A stretch of 64,000 bases of DNA from assembly GCF_902167145.1 (NCBI RefSeq), contig NC_050102.1, positions 6,014,850 through 6,078,849 of the forward strand, read 5' to 3'. The translations under genes were made by a program, and so were the position numbers. This document shows, piece after piece, positions 20,346 through 31,489 of this stretch (position 1 is its first letter; each line of letters begins with the position of its first letter). Source of the DNA: Zea mays. Taxonomy: Eukaryota; Streptophyta; Magnoliopsida; Poales; Poaceae. The notes under the pieces are model-generated. The model did no database searches. It saw only the letters and a list, made by a program, of their open reading frames with translations, and was not told the DNA's origin.

Positions 20346-23300
20346 TCAATCCAAGTTCCGCGAATCTAAGACATTTAGCTCACTACGCAGCCTGCAAAAG
20401 GTCTTCTCGTCTAGAGGCTTGGTAAAGATATCGGCTAGCTGGTTCTCGGTGCTAACATGAAACACTTCGATATCTCCCTTTTGCTGGTGGTCTCTCAGAA
20501 AGTGATGCCGGATGTCTATGTGCTTTGTGCGGCTGTGCTCAACAGGATTTTCCGCCATGCGGATAGCACTCTCATTATCACATAGGAGTGGGACTTTGCT
20601 CAGATTGTAGCCAAAGTCCCTGAGGGTTTGCCTCATCCAAAGTAGTTGCGCGCAACACTGACCTGCGGCAACATACTCGGCCTCAGCGGTGGATAGGGCA
20701 ACGGAGGTTTGTTTCTTAGAGTTCCATGACACCAGGGACCTTCCTAAGAATTGGCACGTCCCCGATGTACTCTTCCTATCGACCTTACATCCAGCATAGT
20801 CGGAGTCTGAATATCCAATTAAGTCAAAGGTAGACCCCTTTGGATACCAGAGCCCGAAGCAAGGCGTAGCAACTAAATATCTAAGGATTCGCTTCACCGC
20901 CACTAAGTGACATTCCTTAGGATCGGATTGAAATCTAGCACACATGCATACGCTAAGCATAATATCCGGTCTACTAGCACATAAATAAAGTAAAGACCCT
21001 ATCATTGACCGGTATGCTTTTTGATCAACGGACTTACCTCCTTTGTTGAGGTCGGTGTGTCCGTCGGTTCCCATCGGAGTCTTTGCGGGCTTGGCGTCCT
21101 TCATCCCAAACCGCTTCAGCAGATCTTGCGTGTACTTCGTTTGAGAGATGAAGGTGCCGTCCTTGAGTTGCTTCACTTGGAACCCAAGGAAGTAGTTCAA
21201 CTCGCCCATCATTGACATCTCGAATTTCTGCGTCATCACCCTGCTAAACTCTTCACAAGACTTTTTATTAGTAGAACCAAATATTATGTCATCGACAAAA
21301 ATTTGGCACACAAATAAATCACCATCACATGTCTTAGTGAAAAGAGTTGGATCGGCTTTCCCAACCTTGAAAGCATTAGCAATTAAGAAATCTCTAAGGC
21401 ATTCATACCATGCTCTTGAGGCTTGCTTAAGTCCATAGAGCGCCTTAGAGAGCTTACACACGTGGTCGGGGTACCGTTCATCCTCGAAGCCAGGGGGTTG
21501 CTCCATGTACACCTCCTCCTTGATTGGCCCGTTGAGGAAAGCGCTCTTCACATCCATTTGGTACAGCCTGAAAGAATGGTGAGCGGCATATGCTAGCAAG
21601 ATACGAATTGATTCTAGCCTAGCCACAGGAGCAAAAGTCTCCTCAAAGTCCAAACCTGCGACTTGGGCATAACCTTTTGCCACAAGTCGAGCCTTGTTCC
21701 TCGTCACCATCCCGTGCTCGTCCTGTTTGTTGCGGAACACCCACTTGGTTCCCACAATATTTTGCTTGGGACGAGGCACTAGTGTCCAAACTTCATTGCG
21801 CTTGAAGTTGTTGAGCTCCTCTTGCATGGCCAACACCCAGTCCGGATCTAGCAAGGCCTCTTCTACCCTGAAAGGCTCAATAGAAGAGACAAAGGAGTAA
21901 TGTTCACAAAAATTAACTAATCGAGACCGAGTAGTTACTCCCTTGCTAATGTCACCCAGAATTTGGTCGACGGGATGATCCCTTTGAATCATCGCTCGAA
22001 CTTGGGTTGGAGGTGCCGGTTCCGCTTCTTCCTCCATCACATGATCATCTTGTGCTCCCCCTTGATCACACGCCTCCTGTTGATGAACCTGTTCATTGTC
22101 TTGAGTTGGGGGTTGCACCATGGTTGAGGAAGAAGGTTGATCTCGTTCATCGTGTTCCTGTGGCCGAACTTCTCCAATCGCCATGGTTCGTATAGCGGCC
22201 GTCGGAACATCTTCTTCATCTATATCATCACAATCAACAACTTGCTCTCTTGGAGAGCCATTAGTCTCATCAAATACAACGTCGCTAGAGACTTCAACCA
22301 AACCCGATGATTTGTTGAAGACTCTATACGCCTTTGTATTTGAGTCATAACCTAACAAAAACCCTTCTACAGCTTTGGGAGCAAATTTAGAATTTCTACC
22401 CTTCTTCACTAGAATGTAGCACTTGCTCCCAAATACACGAAAGTAAGATACATTGGGTTTGTTACCGGTTAGTAGCTCATACGACGTCTTCTTGAGGAGG
22501 CGATGAAGGTAGACCCTGTTGATGGCGTGGCAAGCCGTGTTCACGGCTTCCGTCCAAAAGTACTCGGGGGTCTTGAACTCTCCTAGCATCGTCCTCGCCA
22601 TATCGATGAGCGTCCTGTTCTTCCTCTCTACCACACCGTTTTGCTGTGGTGTGTAGGGGGCGGAGAACTCGTGCTTGATCCCTTCCTCCTCAAGGAACTC
22701 CTCCACTTGAAGGTTCTTGAACTCGGACCCGTTGTTGCTCCTTATCTTCTTCACCTTGAGCTCAAACTCATTTTGAGCTCTCCTGAGGAAGCGCTTGAGG
22801 GTCCCTTGGGTTTCAGACTTATCCTGCAAAAAGAACACCCAAGTGAAGCGGGAAAAGTCATCAACAATAACTAAACCATACTTACTTCCTCCTATGCTCA
22901 GATAGGCGACGGGTCCGAAGAGGTCCATATGCATCAGCTCCAGCGGTCTTCAGGTGGTCATCACATTCTTGCTGTGATGTGCTCCTCCCACTTGTTTACC
23001 TGCTTGACAAGCTGCACAAGGTCTATCTTTTTCGAATTGCACGTTAGTCAAACCTATCACGTGTTCTCCCTTTAGAAGCTTGTGAAGGTTCTTCATCCCC
23101 ACATGTGCTAAGCGGCGATGCCACAGCCAGCCCATGCTAGTCTTAGCTATTAAGCATGCATCTAGACCGGCTTCTTCTTTTGCAAAATCAACTAAATAAA
23201 GTTTGCCGTCTAATACACCCTTAAAAGCTAGTGAACCATCACTTCTTCTAAAGACAGACACATCTACATTTGTAAATAGACAGTTATATCCTATATTGCA

Positions 23301-23552
23301 TAATTGACTAACCGATAGCAAATTATATCCAAGAGACTCTACTAAAAACACATTAGAGATAGAGTGCTCATTAGAAATTGCAATTTTACCTAACCCTTTT
23401 ACCTTGCCTTGATTCCCATCACCGAATATAATTGAATCTTGGGAATCCTTATTTTTGACGTAGGAGGTGAACATCTTCTTCTGCCCCGTCATATGGTTTG
23501 TGCATCCGCTGTCGATAATCCAGCTTGAACCCCCGGATGCATAAACCTGCAA
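20346..23552 (-). pseudogene. copia-1 pol: protease, integrase, reverse transcriptase, RNase H
   Basis: One frame runs from 23552 to 20346, broken by a single in-frame TGA at 22950-22952. In order it shows a retropepsin motif (IIDSGCTNHMTG), the pre-integrase zinc region (HRRLAHVG ... CAACQAGK), integrase with [18 protein letters not shown] and [10 protein letters not shown], a copia RT ([11 protein letters not shown], then [11 protein letters not shown]), and RNase H ([26 protein letters not shown]). The stop falls between the pre-integrase part and integrase core and would separate RT from protease. The RT active-site loop is FVDD here; copia-2 has YVDD. The protein would act in virus-like particles and in chromosomal insertion. 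Confidence 0.92.
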
Positions 23553-23559
23553 GGCAAAT

Positions 23560-25938
23560 TTAGGCTTGGGTCTTAGGTACCCAACTCATGTTGGGTCCTA
23601 CAAGGTTAGCACAAATATCCTTTGGGACCCAAATGCAAGTTTTGTCTCCCTTGCATCTTGCCCCTAATTTTCTAGCAACTATCTTCCTATCCTTTCTACA
23701 AATAGCAAAGGAAGCATTTAAAGCATGATATATTGTGGAAGGTTCATTAACTTTCCTAGGAACATCAACAACATTTCTCCTAGGCATATTATGAACAACA
23801 TTTCTCCTACTAACATTTCTATCATGCACATAGGAAGAACTAGAAGCAAACATGGCATGAGAAAAAGCATCATATGCATTGTAACTCCTATAAGCATTTC
23901 TAGTTTGTCTCTTATCATGGTACAAAAAGGCATAGTTCCTTTTAGCACTATTAGCCATAGGGGCCTTCCCTTTCTCCTTGGCGGAGATGGGAGCCTTATG
24001 GCTTGTTAAGTTCTTGACTTCCCTCTTGAAGCCAAGCCCATCCTTAATTGAGGGGTGTCTACCAACCGTGTAGGCATCCCTAGCAAATTTTAGTTTTTCA
24101 AAATCACTTTTGCTAGTCTCAAGTTGGGCATTAAGACTAGCTACCTCTTCATTTAATTTAGAAATGCAAGCTAGGTGTTCACTAAAAGCATCAATGTTAA
24201 TATCTTTACACCTAGTGCACGTTACAACATTTTCTACACAAGAGGTAGATTTACTAGCAATCTCTAACTTAGCATTCAAATCATCATTAATGCTCCTTAA
24301 TTTAGAAATTGTCTCATGGCACGAAGATAATTCACAAGAAAGCATTTCATTTCTTTTAACTTCTAGAGCATGAGATCTTTGAGCTTCTACAAATTTATCA
24401 TGTTCTTCATACAACAAATCTTCTTGCTTTTCTAAAAGCATATTCTTATCATTCAAGGCATCAATCAATTCATTAATTTTGTCTACCTTGGTTCTATCTA
24501 GGCCCTTAAACAAACATGAGTAATCTACTTCATCCTCATCACTAGATTCGTCCTCACTTGAAGAAGCATAGGTAGAGTTCCGAGTACATACCTTCTTCTC
24601 TCTTGCCATAAGGCATGTGTGACGCTCGTTGGGGAAGAGGGTTGATTTGTTGAAGGCGGTGGCGGCGAGTCCCTCGTTGTCGGAGTCGGAAGAGGAGCAA
24701 TCCGAATCCCATTCCTTTCCAAGATGTGCCTCGCCCTTGGTCTTCTTGTAATTCTTCTTCTTTTCCCTCTTGTTTCCCTGTTCCTGGTCACTATCATTAT
24801 CAGGGCAGTTAGCGATAAAATGACCAATCTTACCGCACTTGAAGCATGAGCGCTTCCCCTTTGTCTTGGTCTTGCTTGGCTGCCCCTTGTGGTTCTTTAG
24901 CACCGTCTTGAAGCGTTTGATGATGAGAGCCATCTCTTCATCATTAAGTCCGGCCGCCTCAATTTGTGCCACCTTGCTAGGTAGCGCCTCCTTGCTTCTT
25001 GTTGCTTTGAGAGCAAGAGGTTGCGGCTCGTTGATTGGTCCATTCAAGGCGTCGTCCACGTACCTTGCTTCCTTAATCATCATTCGCCCGCTGACGAATT
25101 TTCCTAGGACTTCTTCGGGCGACATTTTGGTGTACCTAGGATTCTCACGAATATTATTCACCAAATGAGGATCAAGAATGGTAAAGGACCTTAGTAATAG
25201 TCGGACGACGTCATGGTCCGTCCATCGCGTGCTTCCATAGCTCCTTATTTTGTTGATAAGGGTCTTGAGCCGGTTATATGTTTGGGTTGGCTCCTCGCCC
25301 CTTATCATCGCAAACCTTCCAAGCTCGCCCTCCACCAACTCCATTTTAGTGAGCATGGTGATGTCGTTCCCCTCGTGAGAAATCTTGAGGGTGTCCCATA
25401 TCTGCTTGGCATTGTCCAAGCCGCTCACTTTATTGTACTCGTCCCTGCACAAAGAGGCTAGCAACACAGTAGTAGCTTGTGCATTTTTATGAATCTGTTC
25501 ATTAATAAACATAGGGCTATCCGAGCTATCAAATTTCATTCCATTCTCTACAATCTCCCATATGCTTGGATGGAGAGAGAATAAATGACTACGCATTTTG
25601 TGACTCCAAAATCCGTAGTCTTCCCCATCGAAGTGTGGAGGTTTGCCAAGAGGAATGGAAAGCAAATGCGAATTCGAACTATGTGGAATACGAGAATAAT
25701 CAAATGAAAAGTTCGAATTGACCGTCTTCCTGTAGTCGTTGTCGTCGTCCTTTTGGGAAGAAGAGGATTCGTCGCTGTCGTAGTAGACGATCTCCTTGAT
25801 GCGCATTGTCTTCTTCTTCTTCCCATCTTTGCGCTTGTGGCTTGAGCCCAAGTCGGTAGACTTGTCATTCTTCGGCTCGTTGAAGATAGACTCCTTCTCG
25901 TTGTTGTCGACCACCATCCCCTTTCCCTTAGGATCCAT
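23560..25938 (-). CDS. copia-1 gag
   Basis: An open frame of 792 residues starts with MDPKGKGMVV 36 bases after the primer binding site. It has a basic and acidic low-complexity N-terminus, a UBN2-type gag domain (about residues 95-320, with PPHFDGEDYGFW and WDTLKISHEG), a CCHC zinc knuckle (CFKCGKIGHFIANC, about residues 364-377) that binds the RNA, then a long Ser/Asp-rich and coiled-coil part (about residues 470-640). The frame ends at WVPKTQA. The expected continuation PKFALQVYAS lies one base off and leads into pol. That shift could be a 1-base deletion, or less likely a programmed frameshift. Gag forms the particle shell. Confidence 0.9.
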   Translation of the reverse strand: MDPKGKGMVVDNNEKESIFNEPKNDKSTDLGSSHKRKDGKKKKTMRIKEIVYYDSDESSSSQKDDDNDYRKTVNSNFSFDYSRIPHSSNSHLLSIPLGKPPHFDGEDYGFWSHKMRSHLFSLHPSIWEIVENGMKFDSSDSPMFINEQIHKNAQATTVLLASLCRDEYNKVSGLDNAKQIWDTLKISHEGNDITMLTKMELVEGELGRFAMIRGEEPTQTYNRLKTLINKIRSYGSTRWTDHDVVRLLLRSFTILDPHLVNNIRENPRYTKMSPEEVLGKFVSGRMMIKEARYVDDALNGPINEPQPLALKATRSKEALPSKVAQIEAAGLNDEEMALIIKRFKTVLKNHKGQPSKTKTKGKRSCFKCGKIGHFIANCPDNDSDQEQGNKREKKKNYKKTKGEAHLGKEWDSDCSSSDSDNEGLAATAFNKSTLFPNERHTCLMAREKKVCTRNSTYASSSEDESSDEDEVDYSCLFKGLDRTKVDKINELIDALNDKNMLLEKQEDLLYEEHDKFVEAQRSHALEVKRNEMLSCELSSCHETISKLRSINDDLNAKLEIASKSTSCVENVVTCTRCKDINIDAFSEHLACISKLNEEVASLNAQLETSKSDFEKLKFARDAYTVGRHPSIKDGLGFKREVKNLTSHKAPISAKEKGKAPMANSAKRNYAFLYHDKRQTRNAYRSYNAYDAFSHAMFASSSSYVHDRNVSRRNVVHNMPRRNVVDVPRKVNEPSTIYHALNASFAICRKDRKIVARKLGARCKGDKTCIWVPKDICANLVGPNMSWVPKTQA

Positions 25939-25973
25939 CTCTTCGGGCGATTAGTCCCTTCTTGAAGAGAACG

Positions 25974-25985
25974 GCTCTGATACCA
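25974..25985 (-). promoter_or_regulatory. Primer binding site of copia-1
   Basis: On the minus strand the sequence is TGGTATCAGAGC, two bases inside the 5' LTR. It complements the 3' end of plant initiator tRNA-Met, the usual primer of Ty1/copia elements. Confidence 0.93.
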
Positions 25986-25987
25986 GT

Positions 25988-27244
25988 TGAGAGCACCTAG
26001 AGGGGGGTGAATAGGTGATCCTGTGAAACTTAAACTTATAGCCACAAAAACTTGTTAAGTGTTAGCACAATAGTTGCCAAGTGGCTAGAGATGAGTCCAG
26101 AACACAATAACCACAAGAAAACAAACACAGAGATGGCACGGTGGTTATCCCGTGGTTCGGCCAAGTACAAAACTTGCCTACTCCACGTTGTGGCGTCCCA
26201 ACGGACGAGAGTTGCACTCAACTCCTCTCAAGTGATCCAATGATCAACTTGAATACCACGGTGTTCTTCTTTACTTTGATCTTTTCCCGTTTGCGAGGAA
26301 TCTCCACAACTTGGAGTCTCTCGCCCTTACACTTTGAATTTCACAAAGAAGTACGGAGTAAGGGAGGGAAGCAACACACACAAATCCACAGCAAAATGCG
26401 CACACACACGACCAAGAATCGAGCTCAAAAGACTATCTCAAAGTTCTCACTAGAACGGAGCTCGAATCACTGAGAATGACAAACGAATGCGCAAAGACTG
26501 AGTGTGGATGATCAAGAATGCTCTTAGGTTGCTTGGGTATTTCCTCCATGCGCCTAGGGGTCCCTTTTATAGCCCCAAGGCAGCTAGGAGCCGTTGAGAG
26601 CAAATCTGGAAGGCCATTCTTGCCTTCTGTCGTCGGGTGCACCGGACAGTCCGGTGCACACCGGACACTGTCCGGTGCCCGATTTCTTTCCTTAAACGGC
26701 GCAGCCGACCGTTGCAGATCTGGGAGCCGTTGGCGCACCGGACATGTCCGGTGCACACCGGACAGTCCGGTGCCCCCTTCCGACCGTTGGCTCGGCCACG
26801 TGTCTCGCGCAGATCGCGCGGCCGACCGTTGGCCCGGCCGACCGTTGGCTCACCGGACAGTCCGGTGCACACCGGACAGTCCGGTGAATTATAGCAGTAC
26901 GCCGTCGGCGAATTCCCGAGAGCGGCCTCTTCACGCCGAGTCAGCCTGGCGCACCGGACACTGTCCGGTGCACCACCGGACAATCCGGTGTGCCAGACAG
27001 AGCTGAGTCTTGGCTGTACACAGCCAAGTCTTTTTGCACCTCTTTTCTTTTCTTCTTCTTTCTGTTTCTAACACTTAGACAAGTATATTAGTACACAAAA
27101 CCAATGTACTAAGGCTTAGAAACATACCTTTACTCATGATTTGCACTTTGTTCATCCATGGGCATAAACTCACATTTAAGCACTTGTGTTGGCACTCAAT
27201 CACCAAAATACTTAGAAATGGCCCAAGGGCACATTTCCCTTTCA
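25988..27244 (-). repeat. 5' LTR of copia-1
   Basis: 1257 bp, nearly identical to the left LTR. The main difference is an extra short block with a repeated GGCCGACCGTTGGC unit near 26820-26850. The palindrome array spans about 26638-26990. Confidence 0.93.
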
Positions 27245-27249
27245 GTGCC

Positions 27250-28179
27250 CCATTCGCTAGGGGTCGGCTAGAGGCCCAGAGGCGCGCCCAAAAGTACCTG
27301 CGGGTGATCTGCCGGACCCGGTCCCCTGTCGACGGGGTCTGAGGGCTCGATGCCTCCCTCTGATGGGATTTCGTTACAAGATCATTCCCGCTGGTCTCGG
27401 AAATGTCCTAGGGTACCTCGGGAGCGCAGCTCGAGCCTTGGTTATGTATCGAACGTACCCATGGTCATCCCTCGCTCTGTGTCTGAGACGGCTGTGAACC
27501 CTTCGGGGGCCAGCCTTCGAACCCCTGATCAGTAGTGGGCGCGGAGCCCGAGTAGCCTGAGGCGGCCGTTGAACCCTTCCGAGGGGCCGGCCTTCGAACC
27601 TCTGACCAGTAGTGGGTGTGGAGCCCACGCGCTCTGAGGCGGCTGTTGAACCCTTCCGAGGGGCCAGCCTTCGAACCTCTGATCAGTAGGGAGGCTCGGA
27701 GCCTGGTTCCTTCACGGAGAAGGATCCTTTTCGGGGTATCCCCCTTTCCCGGTCCCTGTTGTAAGAGAGAGAAAGAGGAAAAAAGGAAAAGGATTTGAAA
27801 TCGAATGACGTGGCGTACCTTTTTTGACGCGGTCATTATGGCGAAGGCGAAGCGCCGCTCGCTTCCCCTGCCAGAGGCGCCGCCTTTCCCGCCGTGGAGT
27901 TAATGCGATGGGGCATGCGGTTCGCGGGGCGGCCGTCGCGCGTGCGCGAGCCGTTCGAGGAACGGCTGTTTCGCTTCGAGTTTTTGAATCCCGCGGCCGG
28001 TTCGGGCGGAACGTTGAACGGGTCTCGCCTTGGTCTTTATATACTCGAGGGAGGGTCTTGCGATGGTTCTTTGCTCCGCTTCTTGCCTCCCTCTTAGGTT
28101 TTCGCAACCTGAGAGACTTAGCCAGAGGAAAGGAAACCGCCCACCCTGTCCTTTACGCCGCCACCCCTTCTGCTCGGTG
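27250..28179 (+). other. Huck-like internal region upstream of the antisense gene
   Basis: The region contains three diverged direct repeats of about 75 bp around GGCYGTTGAACCCTTCCGAGGGGCC and CAGCCTTCGAACC (27490-27690), then a plus-strand TATA sequence, CTTTATATACTCGAGG, at about 28036-28047, some 140 bp before the first ATG of the antisense gene. That is a plausible promoter for that gene. No coding frame is supported before 28180. Confidence 0.55.
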
Positions 28180-31071
28180 ATGGCCGACCGGGTGAACATC
28201 ATCTCGCCGCGCGACCCATGGCCTTTCTCCACAGTGACGGCGGGTGATCTGGAGGATCTTGTTGCCGAGGGTTTACTTCGCCCTCTCTCTGATGAGAGGC
28301 GGCCAGAATGGATTCCCCCCGTGAGCGGAGCCGCTCCATCCCCACCGCCGGGGTACATCGTGAGCTTCGTCTCCTTCCACGAGCGGGGATTCGGTGTGCC
28401 GGCGAGCCGCTTTATGCGGGCGATCCTGCACCACTACGGGGTGGAGTTGCACAACCTCAGCCCCAACTCCATCTCGCAGGCCGCCATCTTCGTAGCGGTG
28501 TGCGAGGGGTACTTGGGGATCGCCCCCCACTGGGACTTGTGGACTCATCTCTTTTTCGCGGAGCTTTTTGCTTCGCCGACGGGGGAGAGAAAGGTCCGCG
28601 CGGCGGTGTGGGCCGGCGGCTGCATCCTCCAGCTGAGGCAGTCGCGGGCGTCGCTATATATTCCCGCCATCCTTGCGTCCTCGAATAAAGGGTGGTAGCG
28701 CCGGTGGTTCTACCTCCGGAATGACGGCGAGTTGCTCCTGCCGTTTTCCCAGCGAGTGGTCACCGTCGCCGTCGATGCTTGGCGCCACGGGACCCCGCAC
28801 GAAAGACAGAAGAACCTCGAACCCCTTCTCAAGGCCTTGGAGGCGTTGCGGAAAGGGGGACTCACCGCCGCGGGAGTGATTGCCGCCATCCACCGCCGGA
28901 GGGTGCTTCCCTTGGCGGAGCGACGGTTGCCGCTTTGGGAGATGACGCCGGAGGCTGACTTGGAGGGCTCGCGGATGTCCTCGGATCCTCTTCCCTTCGA
29001 CGTTCTCCACGGGCGGGTGGCCGTCACGTTGGGAAAACCGGACACCAGCGCCTTCTCCCAGCCCTTGATGCGCCCTGACCAAGGGTGCGTGACTCTGGAG
29101 AGTGTCCGCTCCTTCCTTCTTCTTGCGTCGGGTTGCCCCTGGTTCTTACGGTCGGGATTTCCATCCGTCTCCAGGAGGTAGGGTGGCACAAGCCTTCCCT
29201 GCCACGGGTCCCGCAGGATGCGGTGGACCGAGCAGCGCGGCGGGTTGCCGCGGAGGAGAAGAAGAAAAAGAAGGACACGGAGAAGGCCCGGGCCCGCGAG
29301 CGGATGCGGGCTTGAGACGCCTTGGAAAAGCTCCGTCGTCGGCAGGAGAGGGAGGGGCTCCCGAGGGAGCCGTCGCCGGAAACGCCTGATGACGACGACG
29401 ATGATGAAGATGATGACGAGGAAGACGACATGGCTGCCCGCCTCGGCTTTAGCCCTGGCTTGAGGTTAGGCCAGGAGCCGTCAAGCCAGCCCCCGAGTGG
29501 GCTGATGCCGTCAGTCCCCGGAGTCGGGACGCTGAGGTCCCGGCCCGAAGAGCGGGGGCAGACCGAGAGGGTACTTGACCCCTCAGCTGGGGGAGTTGAG
29601 GTGACCCCGTGGAGCCAGGCCGAGGCGTCTGTTCCCCGAGAGCCGTCGCCCACGCCGGCAGCGCAGGAGAGCGACCCTCAGGTCGCCGTGGCAGTGCCTG
29701 GGCAGTCCGCCTCCCGGGCGTCCAAAGCGCCCAAAGCAAGGGTGGTGCCGAAGCTGCCGGCGAAGCGGACCTCGGTGGCGCCTTCAGGGGTCGAGATCCG
29801 AGAGACCTCCCCTCAGGCACGGTTGATCATGGCCCGGAGTGGGTAAGTATCTTGGAACGTCTTCGTCCTGGCTTTTCATTCGTATGTCCCGACCGCGATT
29901 TTTCTTTCCTCCTTAGCAAGCTCCGGTCATCGTCCTGGCTTTTCATTCGTATGTCCCGACCGCGATTTTTCTTTCCTCCGCGAGTGTGCCGAAGCAACGG
30001 CGGGGTCGCTCCGGTCGTCGCTGAAGGTTTTCTGCAGGGACGTCCCCAAAATCCTCCAGGTAACGGTTTCAGGCATACCTCTTTTTTTGTGACCAAGGCG
30101 TCTTTTGTGACGCCCCGCTTCCTTCCCTCGGGATCTGACGGATCTGAGCGCCGCCAAGTCATCGTTCATCCGCCACGAGGTCGACGTCTGGGGCTCGCTG
30201 CGATCCCTGAGGACCTCGCTCGCCGGGGCTACTGCGCGCCTCTCTCAGCAGGGCGCCGAGGCGGCGGACCTTCGGTTGCTCTGCACCGATCTGAGAGCCG
30301 AGGCGACAGCGGCACGCGCGGAGGCGGCAGCGGCGCGCGCAGAAGTGCAACGACAGCAGTCGGAGTTCGACCAGATCGTCAATGAGCGGGACCAATCTCG
30401 GGGCCGGGCTGCCGAGGCCGAAAGCCGGGCTGGAGCCCTTGCAGCCGACCTAGCCGTAGCCCAGGTTGCAGCCTTGGATCAGCGTGCCCGAGCCGGAGGT
30501 ACGCCTTGGCCATTTTTGGTTTTCGTTTCAGCTTGTTTCCTCCGCTTGTGTTTGAGACCTTTCGTTCTGGCTGTTCGCAGAGCTCGAGTCCGCCTTTGAT
30601 GAGTCCGCCAAGGCGCTTGCCGAGGCGCTTGCCGGGGCGGCCGAGCAGAGGGAGGCCGACCACGCGGCCATGTCCGAGGCCGTCTCGGACTTCTGCCAGG
30701 TCCTTGGCTTCGGCGACGTCCCCTCAGGAAGCTCCCCTCAAAGTCGCCTGCAGGCCTTGGGCGATCATGTGCGCGGCAGACTCCGCGAGGCGCTACACCA
30801 CGGGGTCAGGCGGGCCTTCGCCGTGCTCGCTTCCCACTACGTCGTGGACCTGGAGCGGGTCAGCGAGGGGTATTGCCTTCCTGACGAAGATGACGCCGCC
30901 CTGGCAGAAGTCCAGAGACTCGATGCGGCCGCCGCGGGTCCGAGCGCAGTGCTGGCGACCACCTTCGAGGCAGAGATCCTCCCGCCCGCGTCGTCGTCCG
31001 AAGCTGGGATGGACTTTGGCGAGGGCGGGGATGAAGCCGAAGGCGCGGCTCCTTCCTCGGGCGATGCCTAA
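28180..31071 (+). pseudogene. Antisense gene of the Huck-like element (putative gypsy-type transposon / Transposase_28 domain)
   Basis: A multi-exon plus-strand gene runs opposite to gag-pol. Exon 1 starts at ATG 28180 (MADRVNIISPRDPWP) and contains VSFVSFHERGFGVPASRF, LHHYGVELHNLSPNSI and WFYLRND, the conserved block of the family. Later exons carry the basic region DAVDRAARRVAAEEKKKKK, an acidic run (near 29400), an Ala/Glu/Arg coiled coil (30130-30498) and the last exon (30581-31071, DFCQVLGFG ... HYVVDLERVSEGY). Borders at 30498/30581 are in phase; the others are approximate (intron about 29087-29173, and one starting about 29846). In-frame stops at 28696-28698 (TAG) and 29313-29315 (TGA) break this copy. 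Such antisense genes are known in Tat-lineage elements; their function is unknown. Confidence 0.82.
29867..29981 (+). repeat. Tandem duplication of about 50 bp in an intron of the antisense gene
   Basis: The segment beginning CGTCCTGGCTTTTCATTCG and ending TTTTTCTTTCCTCC occurs twice, at about 29867-29915 and 29933-29981, with no visible change, separated by TTAGCAAGCTCCGGTCAT. The near identity suggests a recent event. Confidence 0.85.
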
Positions 31072-31489
31072 CTCTGTCGGAGCAGTTTCTGTTGGATGCA
31101 CGTGTGTCTTTCTGCGCCCGCTGAGGCCTGAACACTTTATTACAGTTGCATAAAGTCGTGCTCCTTTCCCTTTCATTTTGCGTGTCCGGCCCCGCCTGTC
31201 AGTAGCAGGGTGGCTTCCCCAAGTAGAGGTCACTTTTCGTGGTGGGTGACGAGTGAGGTGTCCGTAACCCAGAGGCGTAGGAGTCCCTCGGCTCAGTCAG
31301 CCTTGCCACTTACATGCACCCGCGTTCGCTCCTTGGGGTCCTGCTTCCGACATAGCCGGGGGAACGCAAAAGCCTTTTCGATTGAAAATTTTGACGCAGA
31401 GGGGTTCCCCCCTTTTTAGCCCCCGAGGGAGGGTCGGGCTCTGCCGAGGCAAGGCTGACCCTTCCTTGATGACTAAAACTTGCGTGGGG
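31072..31489. other. Huck-like spacer between antisense gene and pol
   Basis: The region lies between the two convergent gene ends. It has the end of the antisense transcript region (31072-31160) and a stretch with GCCGAGGCAAGGCTGACCC. No gene. Confidence 0.5.

Larger units (their letters stand above)
18316..27244 (-). mobile_element. copia-1: Opie/Ji-like Ty1/copia retrotransposon, full length
   Basis: LTRs at 18316-19559 and 25988-27244 both start TGAGAGCACCTAGAGG and end CATTTCCCTTTCA. The target duplication is GTGCC at 18311-18315 and 27245-27249. A primer binding site matching the initiator tRNA-Met tail (TGGTATCAGAGC, minus strand) is at 25974-25985. Gag and pol lie on the minus strand in copia order: gag, protease, integrase, RT, RNase H. 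Length is 8.9 kb. The family belongs to the SIRE/Maximus group. One frame change and one in-frame stop in the coding region make it non-autonomous. Confidence 0.93.
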
